Shown here piece by piece: positions 29,860-38,682 of a stretch of DNA of 64,000 nucleotides. The number at the start of each line of letters is the position of its first letter. Within the stretch, counting starts at the first letter, position 1. Under the pieces are notes generated by a model. It did no database searches. It was not told where the DNA came from and worked only from the letters and a program-made list of their open reading frames with translations. Origin of the DNA: Paludibacter sp. (GTDB lineage Bacteria; Bacteroidota; Bacteroidia; Bacteroidales; Paludibacteraceae); the NCBI GenBank assembly GCA_028690665.1, contig JAQVAV010000010.1, forward strand, positions 1 to 64,000, in the 5' to 3' direction. A program made the translations under genes and the position numbers.

Positions 29860-31662
29860 ATGAAAACAATATATAAAAAAATCAGCAACGGAATACTGGC
29901 ACTTACAACTGTAGTGACCGCTGTATTTTCGTTCAGCTCCTGTACCGATTATTTGGAAGGGAAAACTTTCCTTACGTCCGATGATGTAATGATTGATGAA
30001 TACATCGAGCAAAAAGATCCTTCTATGTCTGAATTTTTAAGAGTGGCTGATAAAGCAGGATTCAGAGGTATGTTGCATGCCTATGGTACAAATACCTGTT
30101 TTATTCCAAGTAACGATGCAATTGAGGTTTATTGCCAAAGACAGGGTCTTGACTCGTTGGAAGAATTGTCTGTGGAAGAGCTTGAATCATTTGTTAAGTT
30201 TCATATTGTCCGGGATACTATAAAAACAGCAGAATTCGTCGATGGACGATTGTCTACGGCAACAATGCTGGGTAAATACCTGACAACTAAAACAGTTCAG
30301 GAAGGAAGCAGCGATCCTGTTATCCGGGTAAACCGTCAGGCCAATATCATTGACGAGGATATTCGTGCCGCTAATGGAATTATTCATAAGATTGATTATG
30401 TGCTTACTCCTAATCCGTATACAGTAGGTGAAATGATCGAAATGTTACCGGAGAATTATTCTTTGTTTAAAATGATCATGGAAGAATCAGGGATGGTTGA
30501 CACGCTGACAAATAATAAGGAATCCGGGAAATGGTATACGGTCTTCCTTCAAAGTAACGAATCATTTGAAACTGCCGGAATCCCTACTTCCGATCTGCAG
30601 GTGGGACGCGATTCTATTCTTGCTAAAATGAAGGTGGCCCAACCTGATTATGCCGATGATGATGCAAAGCTTCTTGATTTATTCTCACGTTATCACATTG
30701 TTAACCGGTTGGCTTATGTTACCGATTTGTCGCTTACAAGCTCAGAATTAAGTATAGCAACCAATCAGGTACTAACTTTCAAAACAAATAAAGATTCATT
30801 GCTTGTGAATGAGTATCAATCGCTTACGAAATTCGAGAAAGGCGTAAATGTAAATAAAGCTTCCGACTGGACTGACTATAGTTGCTATAATGGAGTTATG
30901 ATTGATCTGGAAGGATATATTCAACCGGTGAAACGTGGTGCCGAGGCCGTTTATTGGGAACTCACCGACCAACCGGAGATCAAAAAACTGAAAGAATACC
31001 GTAAAGCAGGTTCGTGGGTTACGTTCCAGCCTGGTGAATTGTCAGAACTTAGCTTTGGAGGAAAAAATAATCCTACAATAACTTATGTTGTGGCTTCCGC
31101 CTGGGATGTGAAAACTCAGTATGTTCATGGCGATTATTTTGAAATACCTATGCGTCCGACACTTTTGCAGTGGATGGAAATTAAAACTCCGGTGTTAACC
31201 GAAGGTGTGTACAATGTATGGATATGCTGGCGCCGTGGTGGTGATAATAATAAGTTTAAAACCACTTTCAAACAGGACGGAAAAGAAGATCAGGTATTAC
31301 CGAACGTGTTCGACCTTGGAGAATATTTCAATACATCAAATACTCCTGAAGTAAACCTGAATAACGGTATGAAACAATACAATGCCAAATCGAAAAACAG
31401 TGTGGTTTGCAGTCGTAACTGTGGAGCCATAAAAGTTGAATATACAGGCCGGCATACTTTACGTATAGATGCTTTAAGCGGTAAAAGTCAGGCTGCATGG
31501 TGGGATATGATTCAGTTTATTCCGGTTGACGAAAATCAGTTATGGCCCCGTTTCGACAATCTGGGAACAGCCATTTATCCTATGGAAAATGACAGTGCCG
31601 GTGTAAATTGTGCGACAATTTCTCCTTACGACCAACCTTGTGTAGGTGATTTAAGTAACTAA
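29860..31662 (+). CDS. FAS1 lipoprotein with C-terminal binding-like module
   Basis: The lipobox FSSC gives Cys28. Residues about 40-180 form one FAS1 domain (NTCFIPSNDAIEVY, NGIIHKIDYVLTP) and about 185-355 a second, more divergent one. From about 362 to 562 there is a separate beta-rich module starting at WELTDQPEIKKL, with WMEIKTPVLTEGVYNVW and ending in WWDMIQFIPVDENQ. The same module occurs in the T9SS-secreted protein at the end of this locus. Such a C-terminal part resembles a carbohydrate-binding sandwich, but no known family is claimed. The gene lies 12 bases after susD and 17 before the next lipoprotein. Confidence 0.8.
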   Translation: MKTIYKKISNGILALTTVVTAVFSFSSCTDYLEGKTFLTSDDVMIDEYIEQKDPSMSEFLRVADKAGFRGMLHAYGTNTCFIPSNDAIEVYCQRQGLDSLEELSVEELESFVKFHIVRDTIKTAEFVDGRLSTATMLGKYLTTKTVQEGSSDPVIRVNRQANIIDEDIRAANGIIHKIDYVLTPNPYTVGEMIEMLPENYSLFKMIMEESGMVDTLTNNKESGKWYTVFLQSNESFETAGIPTSDLQVGRDSILAKMKVAQPDYADDDAKLLDLFSRYHIVNRLAYVTDLSLTSSELSIATNQVLTFKTNKDSLLVNEYQSLTKFEKGVNVNKASDWTDYSCYNGVMIDLEGYIQPVKRGAEAVYWELTDQPEIKKLKEYRKAGSWVTFQPGELSELSFGGKNNPTITYVVASAWDVKTQYVHGDYFEIPMRPTLLQWMEIKTPVLTEGVYNVWICWRRGGDNNKFKTTFKQDGKEDQVLPNVFDLGEYFNTSNTPEVNLNNGMKQYNAKSKNSVVCSRNCGAIKVEYTGRHTLRIDALSGKSQAAWWDMIQFIPVDENQLWPRFDNLGTAIYPMENDSAGVNCATISPYDQPCVGDLSN

Positions 31663-31679
31663 ACGAAAAAATATACATT

Positions 31680-33368
31680 ATGAATTGTAAATATATATAC
31701 AAAAGCATTTTTACATTACTTTTTCCGGCTGTCATACTGTTGCTGAATGGTTGTAATGACGCTGCATGGGAAAGTCATGTCGGGAATGATGAATTTGTAA
31801 AAAAGAACCTGTATCAGGCTATTGGTGAGAAACCTGAGTTGTCGATTTACTATAACGTACTGAAAAAAACAGGTTATAACGAGATTCTCGAAACATCGAA
31901 CAGTTATACGGTTTTTGCACCTGCCAATAGTGCATGGTCGGGAGTAGACACCAGCAGTGTCGACAATCTGACCAAACTGATAGGAATGACTATCGCGTAT
32001 AAAACATATTTTACGGACAATACCGAATTATATACAGAGGTAAAAGCCGTCAATGATAAAAATATTTTTTATGATGCTACTGATAAAACTTTTAACGGGG
32101 CTAAACTTATCGATCCCGATTACAGAACTTCAAACGGAGTTTTGCACGTTACCGATAAGATTGTAGAACGAAAGGAAAATATTTGGAGTTTTATTTCAAC
32201 CCTTACAGAAAGCAGTCAGTATAAATATATCAAATCGCTGAACGAAACAGTGATGGATGAAGATAAAAGTGTGGCTGTCGGGGTTTATCCCGATGGACGG
32301 ACCAAATATGATACGATTTGGAAAAACATCAATAATTTCTTGAGTGCTTTCCCAATTGATAACGAAGATTCCATTTATACTTATGTGATGGTTGAAAATA
32401 CCGGGTTCGATATGCTTTATACCAAATATAAACCATATTTCAAAATGAGTTCCGATTTAAGTACCGACTCATTGACCCGGTTCAACATTTGTGGCGATTT
32501 CGTATTCAACGGATTGATAGATATTACAAAGGTTGATACACTAGAGAATGTTTCCGGAGTAAAAGTTCCTTTAGCCGGAGTTACAATTTCCCGCACATAC
32601 GATGCTTCAAACGGACGTGTTTATGTGATTAATCAATCCAATATTCGTCTGAAAGATAAAATTAAACCGATTAAAATTGAAGGTGAAGATTTTATAAATG
32701 CTTACGATAAAAATTATGTTTTCACCCGCTACAAACGCTGGGCAAGTGGTGAACGCGATATTGCACTTTCCTGCGGAGAAACTCAGTCCGACTCTTTGTG
32801 GCGAAAAGTACCTCTGGCTCCCGATACTGTTGTGAAAAAAGACAGTGTAGCGTCAAAAACCTATTTTATTAATAGCAATCTGGTTGCTAATGTTGCTAAT
32901 TTCTACATCGAATATACGGCCAATGTAAACTCAACCAATTACGATGTTTACTATGTGGCTTACGATGATATTTCCGACCATTTCGATTCTACGTACACTT
33001 CCTATGGCGTTTACAAAGTAGTTCAAAAGTTATTTGTATCGATGCCGGGTGCTAAAAAACTTGTTCGCGGTACTACCGATAACGGGGCCGAAGTTGTCAA
33101 TAATTATTTAGGGAATATGATCTGTTTTGCAGGAGAGGGATATGCCGGGGTGCACGAACTTACCAAACTGAAAAAATGGTCACTGATTCAAGATACTCAG
33201 ATACTTGATACACCTCTGACTACTGCTGATGCTGATGTTATGTCGGTTGCACAAAGCGGAACAATGACTATGTGGTTATGCAATGCGGCCAGAAGTACCA
33301 CGGCCAGTCGTCAGGGTCTGCTCTTCCTGGATTATATTTTATTGGTTCCGAGAATTACTGAAGAATAA
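31680..33368 (+). CDS. FAS1-like surface lipoprotein with CBM-like C-terminus
   Basis: The lipobox LLNGC gives Cys25. Residues about 40-165 form a FAS1 domain (YTVFAPANSAWSGVD, NGVLHVTDKIVE). A second, weaker FAS1-like unit spans about 170-325, with RVYVINQSNIRLKD at its end. The last 230 residues (KIEGEDFINAYD through LFLDYILLVP) form a beta-rich region resembling a carbohydrate-binding sandwich, where the terminal 'LDYI.LVP' strand is typical. It is the second of two consecutive FAS1 lipoproteins between the two SusCD pairs and probably adds glycan-binding surface to the complex. The function is inferred from context. Confidence 0.75.
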   Translation: MNCKYIYKSIFTLLFPAVILLLNGCNDAAWESHVGNDEFVKKNLYQAIGEKPELSIYYNVLKKTGYNEILETSNSYTVFAPANSAWSGVDTSSVDNLTKLIGMTIAYKTYFTDNTELYTEVKAVNDKNIFYDATDKTFNGAKLIDPDYRTSNGVLHVTDKIVERKENIWSFISTLTESSQYKYIKSLNETVMDEDKSVAVGVYPDGRTKYDTIWKNINNFLSAFPIDNEDSIYTYVMVENTGFDMLYTKYKPYFKMSSDLSTDSLTRFNICGDFVFNGLIDITKVDTLENVSGVKVPLAGVTISRTYDASNGRVYVINQSNIRLKDKIKPIKIEGEDFINAYDKNYVFTRYKRWASGERDIALSCGETQSDSLWRKVPLAPDTVVKKDSVASKTYFINSNLVANVANFYIEYTANVNSTNYDVYYVAYDDISDHFDSTYTSYGVYKVVQKLFVSMPGAKKLVRGTTDNGAEVVNNYLGNMICFAGEGYAGVHELTKLKKWSLIQDTQILDTPLTTADADVMSVAQSGTMTMWLCNAARSTTASRQGLLFLDYILLVPRITEE

Positions 33369-33391
33369 AAAACACTTTTTGAAGAAGACTT

Positions 33392-36300
33392 ATGAAACAA
33401 CTTAAATATATTTTAGCAGTTTTAATGCTTACAGCCGGATTAAACCGTCCGGTCTTGGCACAGGAAAGTGTAAAACAAACTGAAATCTCTGGAACTGTTT
33501 ATGAATCGGCAACCGGCAAACCTGTTTCCGGGGCCCAGGTAATCATTCCGGGCATCACTTCTGTGCTAACTAATGACAGTGGTAAATTTGTATTAAACAA
33601 AACTGTCGCCGGGGCTTATATTAACGTCACTGCTCCGGGATATGCTCCTAAAAGAATTTCGTTAAACAACAAAAAAGTCCTTTCGGTTTATTTGTTGGAC
33701 GAAAGTTTTAAAGGAAACTATGAGGATATAAGCTTACCTTTTGGAAATAAAAATGCACTGGAAAATTCGTTTGCAGTTTCTTCGCATGAAAACAGGGACG
33801 ACTATAAAACAGGATTCCCGGGTATCGAAGGTATACTTCAGGGCAATGTAAACGGTTTGAATGTCCGTACCCGTACAGGTTCGCCGAATGCCGGAGCAAA
33901 TATGTTTCTGGACGGTATAAATACATTGAATATTAATTCTCAGCCTTTAATCGTGATAGATGGTATCATTTACGATAATCAGTTGATCTATTCACTTATC
34001 GGCGGAAATCATATTTCAGCTCTGTCTGATATTGATATTAAAGACATAGAATCGGTTACGGTTCTGAAAGATGGAACCTCTATTTATGGATCCAAAGGAG
34101 CGAACGGAGTAGTCGTTATAAATACAATTCAGGCAAGAACTCCGGCAACACGTATCAACTTTTATTCATATTTAGGAGTAAGCCTCGAACCTTCCAACCG
34201 TTATAGAATGATGGGGGCCGACGATTATAGAAACTATATTTATGATATGTCCTCTGATTACGGCTTAACAGCTAATCAAATTAATGCTTTACCATATTTG
34301 AATTCCGAAAAACCGGTAGTTGAGAGCTGGGGCGTTTCAGGAAATGAAGATTATTACCGTTACAATCAGTCTACCGACTGGCAAAATGAAGTTTTCCGGA
34401 GTTCGTTCAATCAAAATTATCATTTGAATATAACCGGAGGTAATGAATCAACGCTGTTAGCTGTAGCTGTAGGTTATATGGGGCAAAGCGGAGTTGTCCG
34501 GAATACCGATTATTCAAGATATTCGGCCCGGGTGAATGCAAATATCAAAATGAACGACTGGTTCAGGCTGAATGCAAACATTAGTTTTATTTATGCTGAA
34601 AGACAATTGGCATTTGAAGGTCTCAATCGTAACTTCAACCCGGCTTATGCATCTTTAATTAAGGCCCCTTTTGAATCTCCTTATATTTACAATGTTCTGG
34701 GAGAAAAAACGCCTAATTACGAAAGTGTCGATATATTTAATGTTTCCAATCCGACAATTTTAGTTAATTATCCTTCGGAAAATAACAGATTTCGATTTTT
34801 TGGAAATCTGAAAGGAGAGATTACTTTTTCAAATTATCTGAAGGCCAATATTATTTTTGGACTCACATCCGACAAGGTTACTAAGGAACAGGTTTTTATG
34901 CCTAACGAAGGTGTCACTCACGATATTTCTGCCACCGGTGTTATTACCAACGAATCACAACAGTTGCGCAACTCCCTGAATCAGGTAAATACTGACACAT
35001 ACCTGAGTTACGACAGATCGTTCGACAATATTCATAATGTATCGGCTCATGCAGGTTTTCGTTTTCAGTCGGGTCGTAACGAATTGGATTGGGGTAAGGC
35101 CTACAACACTTCGAGCGATGAGATGAAAACGCTTGGCGACGGTGTGAATGCTCTGGCTCAGGTTGGAGGAAACATTGGCAGCTGGAGGTATATTTCTGAT
35201 TATCTGAATGTAAATTATAGCTACCTGAATAAATATTTAGTTTCAGTAAATGCTGCTTTAGACGGGTCTTCAAGATTTGGAGCAGATGCGCAGGGTTTGA
35301 AACTGTTTAATCACGTGTTTGGTTTGTTTCCATCTGTAAATGCAGCCTGGCTGCTTACTTCAGAAGATTTTATGGGCAGTCAGCAGACTTTTGATGTGCT
35401 GAAAGTAAGAGTGGGATATTCAGTTACCGGAAACGATGATATTGGAAATTACTCAGCAAGTTCATATTATATTCCTCAAAGCTTTTTAGGAGCTTACGGG
35501 CTTGTAAGAGGCAATATCCCTAATGCTTCTCTGAAATGGGAAACCCATAAAAAAGCTGTTTTGGGTATTGATGCTTCTTTGTTAAAGGAAAAGTTGAACG
35601 TCAGTGTTGACCTTTATACCAGCAAAACCGAAGATTTGATTAATATTAAAAATTTGAGTACGGTTTCAGGATTTTCGGTAGCCCTGATGAATGATGGCGC
35701 TTTGCAGAATACGGGAGTTGATCTGAATATCAATGGCCGGATCATCGATCAAAATAACTTAAAATGGGATGCAGGAGTCAATGTGTCGACCTATAAAAAT
35801 AAATTGCTTTCTGCCTCAACAGATGAAACGTTCAATACCATAGTCGGAGGTATTATCCGTACAAAAGTTGGTGCGCCGGTGGCTCAGTTTTATGGTTATC
35901 AGACTAATGGCATTATTAGTTCTGCAGAAGAAGCAACTTCGGAAAACCTGAATATTAAAAGCTCGGATGGAACTTTGACTCAATTCTCTGCCGGCGACGT
36001 AAGATTTGTTGATAAAGACGAAAATCATATAATTAACAGCGAAGACATGACGGTAATAGGGGATCCGAACCCGGATTTTTTTGGAGCCCTGACATCAAAA
36101 GTTCAGTGGAAACAATTTAGTTTGAATGCGCTGTTTACGTTCTCTTACGGTAATGATATTTACAATGCGCTTCGTGCAAATCTGGAATCTTTATCCGGTA
36201 CCGATAATCAGACTATTGCGGCTGTTTATCGCTGGAAAACAGATGGACAGCAAACAATGACTCCCAGAGCATCGTGGGGCGATCCTATGGAAAATGCAAG

Positions 36301-36559
36301 ATTTTCCGACCGCTGGATTGAAGATGGGTCCTACATTCGTCTGAAATCGTTGACATTCGCTTATGATTTGACTCTGAAATCAAAAATTATCAATAGCGCT
36401 CAGGTTTATGTAACAGGAAATAACCTGCTTACATGTTCAAGATATCTGGGATATGATCCCGAATTCAGTGCAGGCCAGAGTGCCGTTTATGCGGGTATTG
36501 ACAATGGAGTTACTCCTCAGCCGCAAACGGTTTTGTTCGGTGTGAAAATAGGATTATAA
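33392..36559 (+). CDS. SusC-like TonB-dependent outer-membrane transporter (second pair)
   Basis: A second importer of the same locus, only distantly similar to the first. The signal peptide (about 1-23) leads to a carboxypeptidase-regulatory-like domain (ISGTVYESATGKPVSGAQV, FVLNKTVAGAYINV). The plug has GIEGILQGNVNGLNVRTRTG, NINSQPLIVIDGIIYD and VTVLKDGTSIYGSKGANGVV. The barrel ends in VLFGVKIGL. The usual long stretch between the regulatory-like domain and the plug is short here. It starts 23 bases after the preceding lipoprotein gene, and its SusD partner follows after 35 bases. Confidence 0.93.
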   Translation: MKQLKYILAVLMLTAGLNRPVLAQESVKQTEISGTVYESATGKPVSGAQVIIPGITSVLTNDSGKFVLNKTVAGAYINVTAPGYAPKRISLNNKKVLSVYLLDESFKGNYEDISLPFGNKNALENSFAVSSHENRDDYKTGFPGIEGILQGNVNGLNVRTRTGSPNAGANMFLDGINTLNINSQPLIVIDGIIYDNQLIYSLIGGNHISALSDIDIKDIESVTVLKDGTSIYGSKGANGVVVINTIQARTPATRINFYSYLGVSLEPSNRYRMMGADDYRNYIYDMSSDYGLTANQINALPYLNSEKPVVESWGVSGNEDYYRYNQSTDWQNEVFRSSFNQNYHLNITGGNESTLLAVAVGYMGQSGVVRNTDYSRYSARVNANIKMNDWFRLNANISFIYAERQLAFEGLNRNFNPAYASLIKAPFESPYIYNVLGEKTPNYESVDIFNVSNPTILVNYPSENNRFRFFGNLKGEITFSNYLKANIIFGLTSDKVTKEQVFMPNEGVTHDISATGVITNESQQLRNSLNQVNTDTYLSYDRSFDNIHNVSAHAGFRFQSGRNELDWGKAYNTSSDEMKTLGDGVNALAQVGGNIGSWRYISDYLNVNYSYLNKYLVSVNAALDGSSRFGADAQGLKLFNHVFGLFPSVNAAWLLTSEDFMGSQQTFDVLKVRVGYSVTGNDDIGNYSASSYYIPQSFLGAYGLVRGNIPNASLKWETHKKAVLGIDASLLKEKLNVSVDLYTSKTEDLINIKNLSTVSGFSVALMNDGALQNTGVDLNINGRIIDQNNLKWDAGVNVSTYKNKLLSASTDETFNTIVGGIIRTKVGAPVAQFYGYQTNGIISSAEEATSENLNIKSSDGTLTQFSAGDVRFVDKDENHIINSEDMTVIGDPNPDFFGALTSKVQWKQFSLNALFTFSYGNDIYNALRANLESLSGTDNQTIAAVYRWKTDGQQTMTPRASWGDPMENARFSDRWIEDGSYIRLKSLTFAYDLTLKSKIINSAQVYVTGNNLLTCSRYLGYDPEFSAGQSAVYAGIDNGVTPQPQTVLFGVKIGL

Positions 36560-36594
36560 AAAAGAAATTTCAAAATCATTTAAAATTAAACGAT

Positions 36595-38484
36595 ATGAAA
36601 ATCCATAATATATTAGTGGTTTCTGCAATCTCAGCCTTAGGTATTCTTGGATTGGCAGCTTGTGATGACATGCTGAATGTGAATGCCGAAGAAGTTGTAG
36701 AAAGCAGCGAAAACTATCAAAATGTTTATGATGCTGACAATGCAATATGGGGACTGTACGGGAAGTTTGCAAAATTGGCCGAAGATGTGGTTGTGCTCAA
36801 TGAACTGAGAGCCGACCTGATGGATGTTACCTCCAATGCAACTGCCGATCAGGTTGCAATCAGCAACAATACGGCTGATGAAAGCAATCAATACTGTGAT
36901 CCTACGCCGTTTTATGAAGTAATTCTGAATGCAAACGACATTTTATACAATTTTGATAAAATGTTGGCTGAAAATAAAATTTCACAGGAGAATTATGATC
37001 CCCGTTATTCGGATGTTATGGCTATCCGGTGCTGGACATATCTTCAGTTAGGTATTCAGTTTGGCAATGTCCCTTACGTGACCGATCCTATTGAAAGTAT
37101 CGATGCCCTGGATAATCAGGAATTATATCCGGAAATTTCGTTGGATCAGTTGATTACCAACCTGATCAGCGATATGGAAAACATACCGACGCTCGAAGTT
37201 AACACATTGTCTTCTTTCTATGGCAAAACTATTAGTAATAATGGAGAATCATTTTACCTTAATATGCAGTTTATCAACAAACATTTGTTGCTGGGTGATC
37301 TGTATTTGTGGAACGATGATTATGTTTCTGCGGCAACGCAGTATAAAGCTTATATGGATGAAGATGATGTAAGTTCGTCGAAGACTCAGATTAACAATAA
37401 GGTAAGCGGTTGGGTTTGGGCAGGAACCAATGAGCCCCGTTTCCAAATCTGCTATCAGCGTTATAAAGATCAGGACGTGACTTCTTACCGCAACATGTGG
37501 AAAGAAATTTTTTACCGCGGATCAACCGATGTGGGAAGTTCTGCCAATGTAGGTTTACAGGATGAAATGATATGGATGGTCAATTACAGTGGAACCGCAG
37601 AATCAACCAGTCCGTTTGTGAAACTTTTTGCCAATACGGGAGTCGGTGAATATCAATTACGTCCGTCGGTTTATGTGGTCGACAGTTTGTGGGAAACTCA
37701 GGTACAGCAATCCAATGGTTTCGTGTTCGATGGACGTGGCCGCGAATCTTCGTTCGATTCTATAAATGGTCAGCCCGTGGTGCTCAAATATCTCTACGAC
37801 TACTATACCACTACGACCACAGATGCAAACAAAACCATACATTTGGATTATTACAGCATCGACAATCCATATACCCAGTCTGGTAAATGGTTTCTTTACC
37901 GTGCAGCTTTGCTTCATTTACGCTATGCCGAAGCAGCTAACCGGGCTGGCTATCCGAGGCTGGCTTATGCTCTGTTGAATAACGGAGTGAAAACAAATTT
38001 TGACTGGGAAAAAAGCGATGGTTCTTCCCGTGCAGATAAAGAAGGGGTGCAATATACCAGTTACCCGCCGGCTAATGATTCAACGGCCGCCGTACCATAT
38101 CCGGCTCCGTTTTATTTAGATGCCCGCCAGAACGATGCCCCTTACACTTTCCTGCGTTCTCCATGGAGGGACAACGCAGGTATTCGTAACCGGGCATTCC
38201 TGACAAATATCGAAACTCCTGATTATGTGCATGATGGCACCAATGACCATAACGATTCTATTCAATGGATTGAAAATGCTTTGATCAAAGAAGCCGCATT
38301 GGAATGCGCTTTTGAAGGAAATCGTTGGGGGGATTTGTTACGCGTAGCCCGTCGCCAGAATAAAGATGGCAAAGGTTCTGTCGCCTCTCTGATGAATGCC
38401 GCTGTAAGTCATAAGTTTAATGCCTCCGGTGGTGGTTCTGCCAATATAACAGATGCCAACCTTTATTTACCAATGAAAAAATAA
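36595..38484 (+). CDS. SusD-like glycan-binding lipoprotein (second pair)
   Basis: Partner of the second SusC. The lipobox GLAAC gives Cys23, followed by DDMLNVNAEEVVESSENYQ. The helical body has RCWTYLQLGIQFGNVPYV and HLRYAEAANRAGYPRLAYAL, which are SusD features. The C-terminal signature is ALIKEAALECAFEGNRWGDL followed by LRVARRQ. At 629 residues it is about 100 longer than the first SusD, through added loops around 330-470. A 198-base gap with a new promoter follows it, so it is probably the last gene of the main transcript. Confidence 0.92.
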   Translation: MKIHNILVVSAISALGILGLAACDDMLNVNAEEVVESSENYQNVYDADNAIWGLYGKFAKLAEDVVVLNELRADLMDVTSNATADQVAISNNTADESNQYCDPTPFYEVILNANDILYNFDKMLAENKISQENYDPRYSDVMAIRCWTYLQLGIQFGNVPYVTDPIESIDALDNQELYPEISLDQLITNLISDMENIPTLEVNTLSSFYGKTISNNGESFYLNMQFINKHLLLGDLYLWNDDYVSAATQYKAYMDEDDVSSSKTQINNKVSGWVWAGTNEPRFQICYQRYKDQDVTSYRNMWKEIFYRGSTDVGSSANVGLQDEMIWMVNYSGTAESTSPFVKLFANTGVGEYQLRPSVYVVDSLWETQVQQSNGFVFDGRGRESSFDSINGQPVVLKYLYDYYTTTTTDANKTIHLDYYSIDNPYTQSGKWFLYRAALLHLRYAEAANRAGYPRLAYALLNNGVKTNFDWEKSDGSSRADKEGVQYTSYPPANDSTAAVPYPAPFYLDARQNDAPYTFLRSPWRDNAGIRNRAFLTNIETPDYVHDGTNDHNDSIQWIENALIKEAALECAFEGNRWGDLLRVARRQNKDGKGSVASLMNAAVSHKFNASGGGSANITDANLYLPMKK

Positions 38485-38494
38485 AATTCATGTT

Positions 38495-38574
38495 CTGAAA
38501 TTTGTGCTTATCAATTGTAATTCTGATAATTATGAAAAATGTAGATTTTGCGAAACAGTAAACGCAAATTTCAG
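38495..38574. repeat. Long-loop inverted repeat after the second susD
   Basis: CTGAAATTTG(TG) and (CG)CAAATTTCAG are 11-base arms with almost 60 bases between them, in the gap before the T9SS gene. It may cap the end of the operon transcript; no T-run follows, so a terminator call is not justified. Confidence 0.4.
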
Positions 38575-38612
38575 GATATGAACAATTATACATGTCAAAA
38601 CACTATTTTCCA

Positions 38613-38643
38613 TTGCTATGACATAGCATATCCGATAGTTTTG
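38613..38643 (+). promoter_or_regulatory. Promoter of the T9SS-secreted module-sharing gene
   Basis: TTG at 38613-38615 and TAGTTTTG at 38636-38643 with a 20-base spacer fit the Bacteroidetes promoter. The start codon is about 40 bases downstream of the -7 element. Confidence 0.6.
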
Positions 38644-38682
38644 CAATAAAAATTTATTATTAATCACTTATCTAATTGTATC

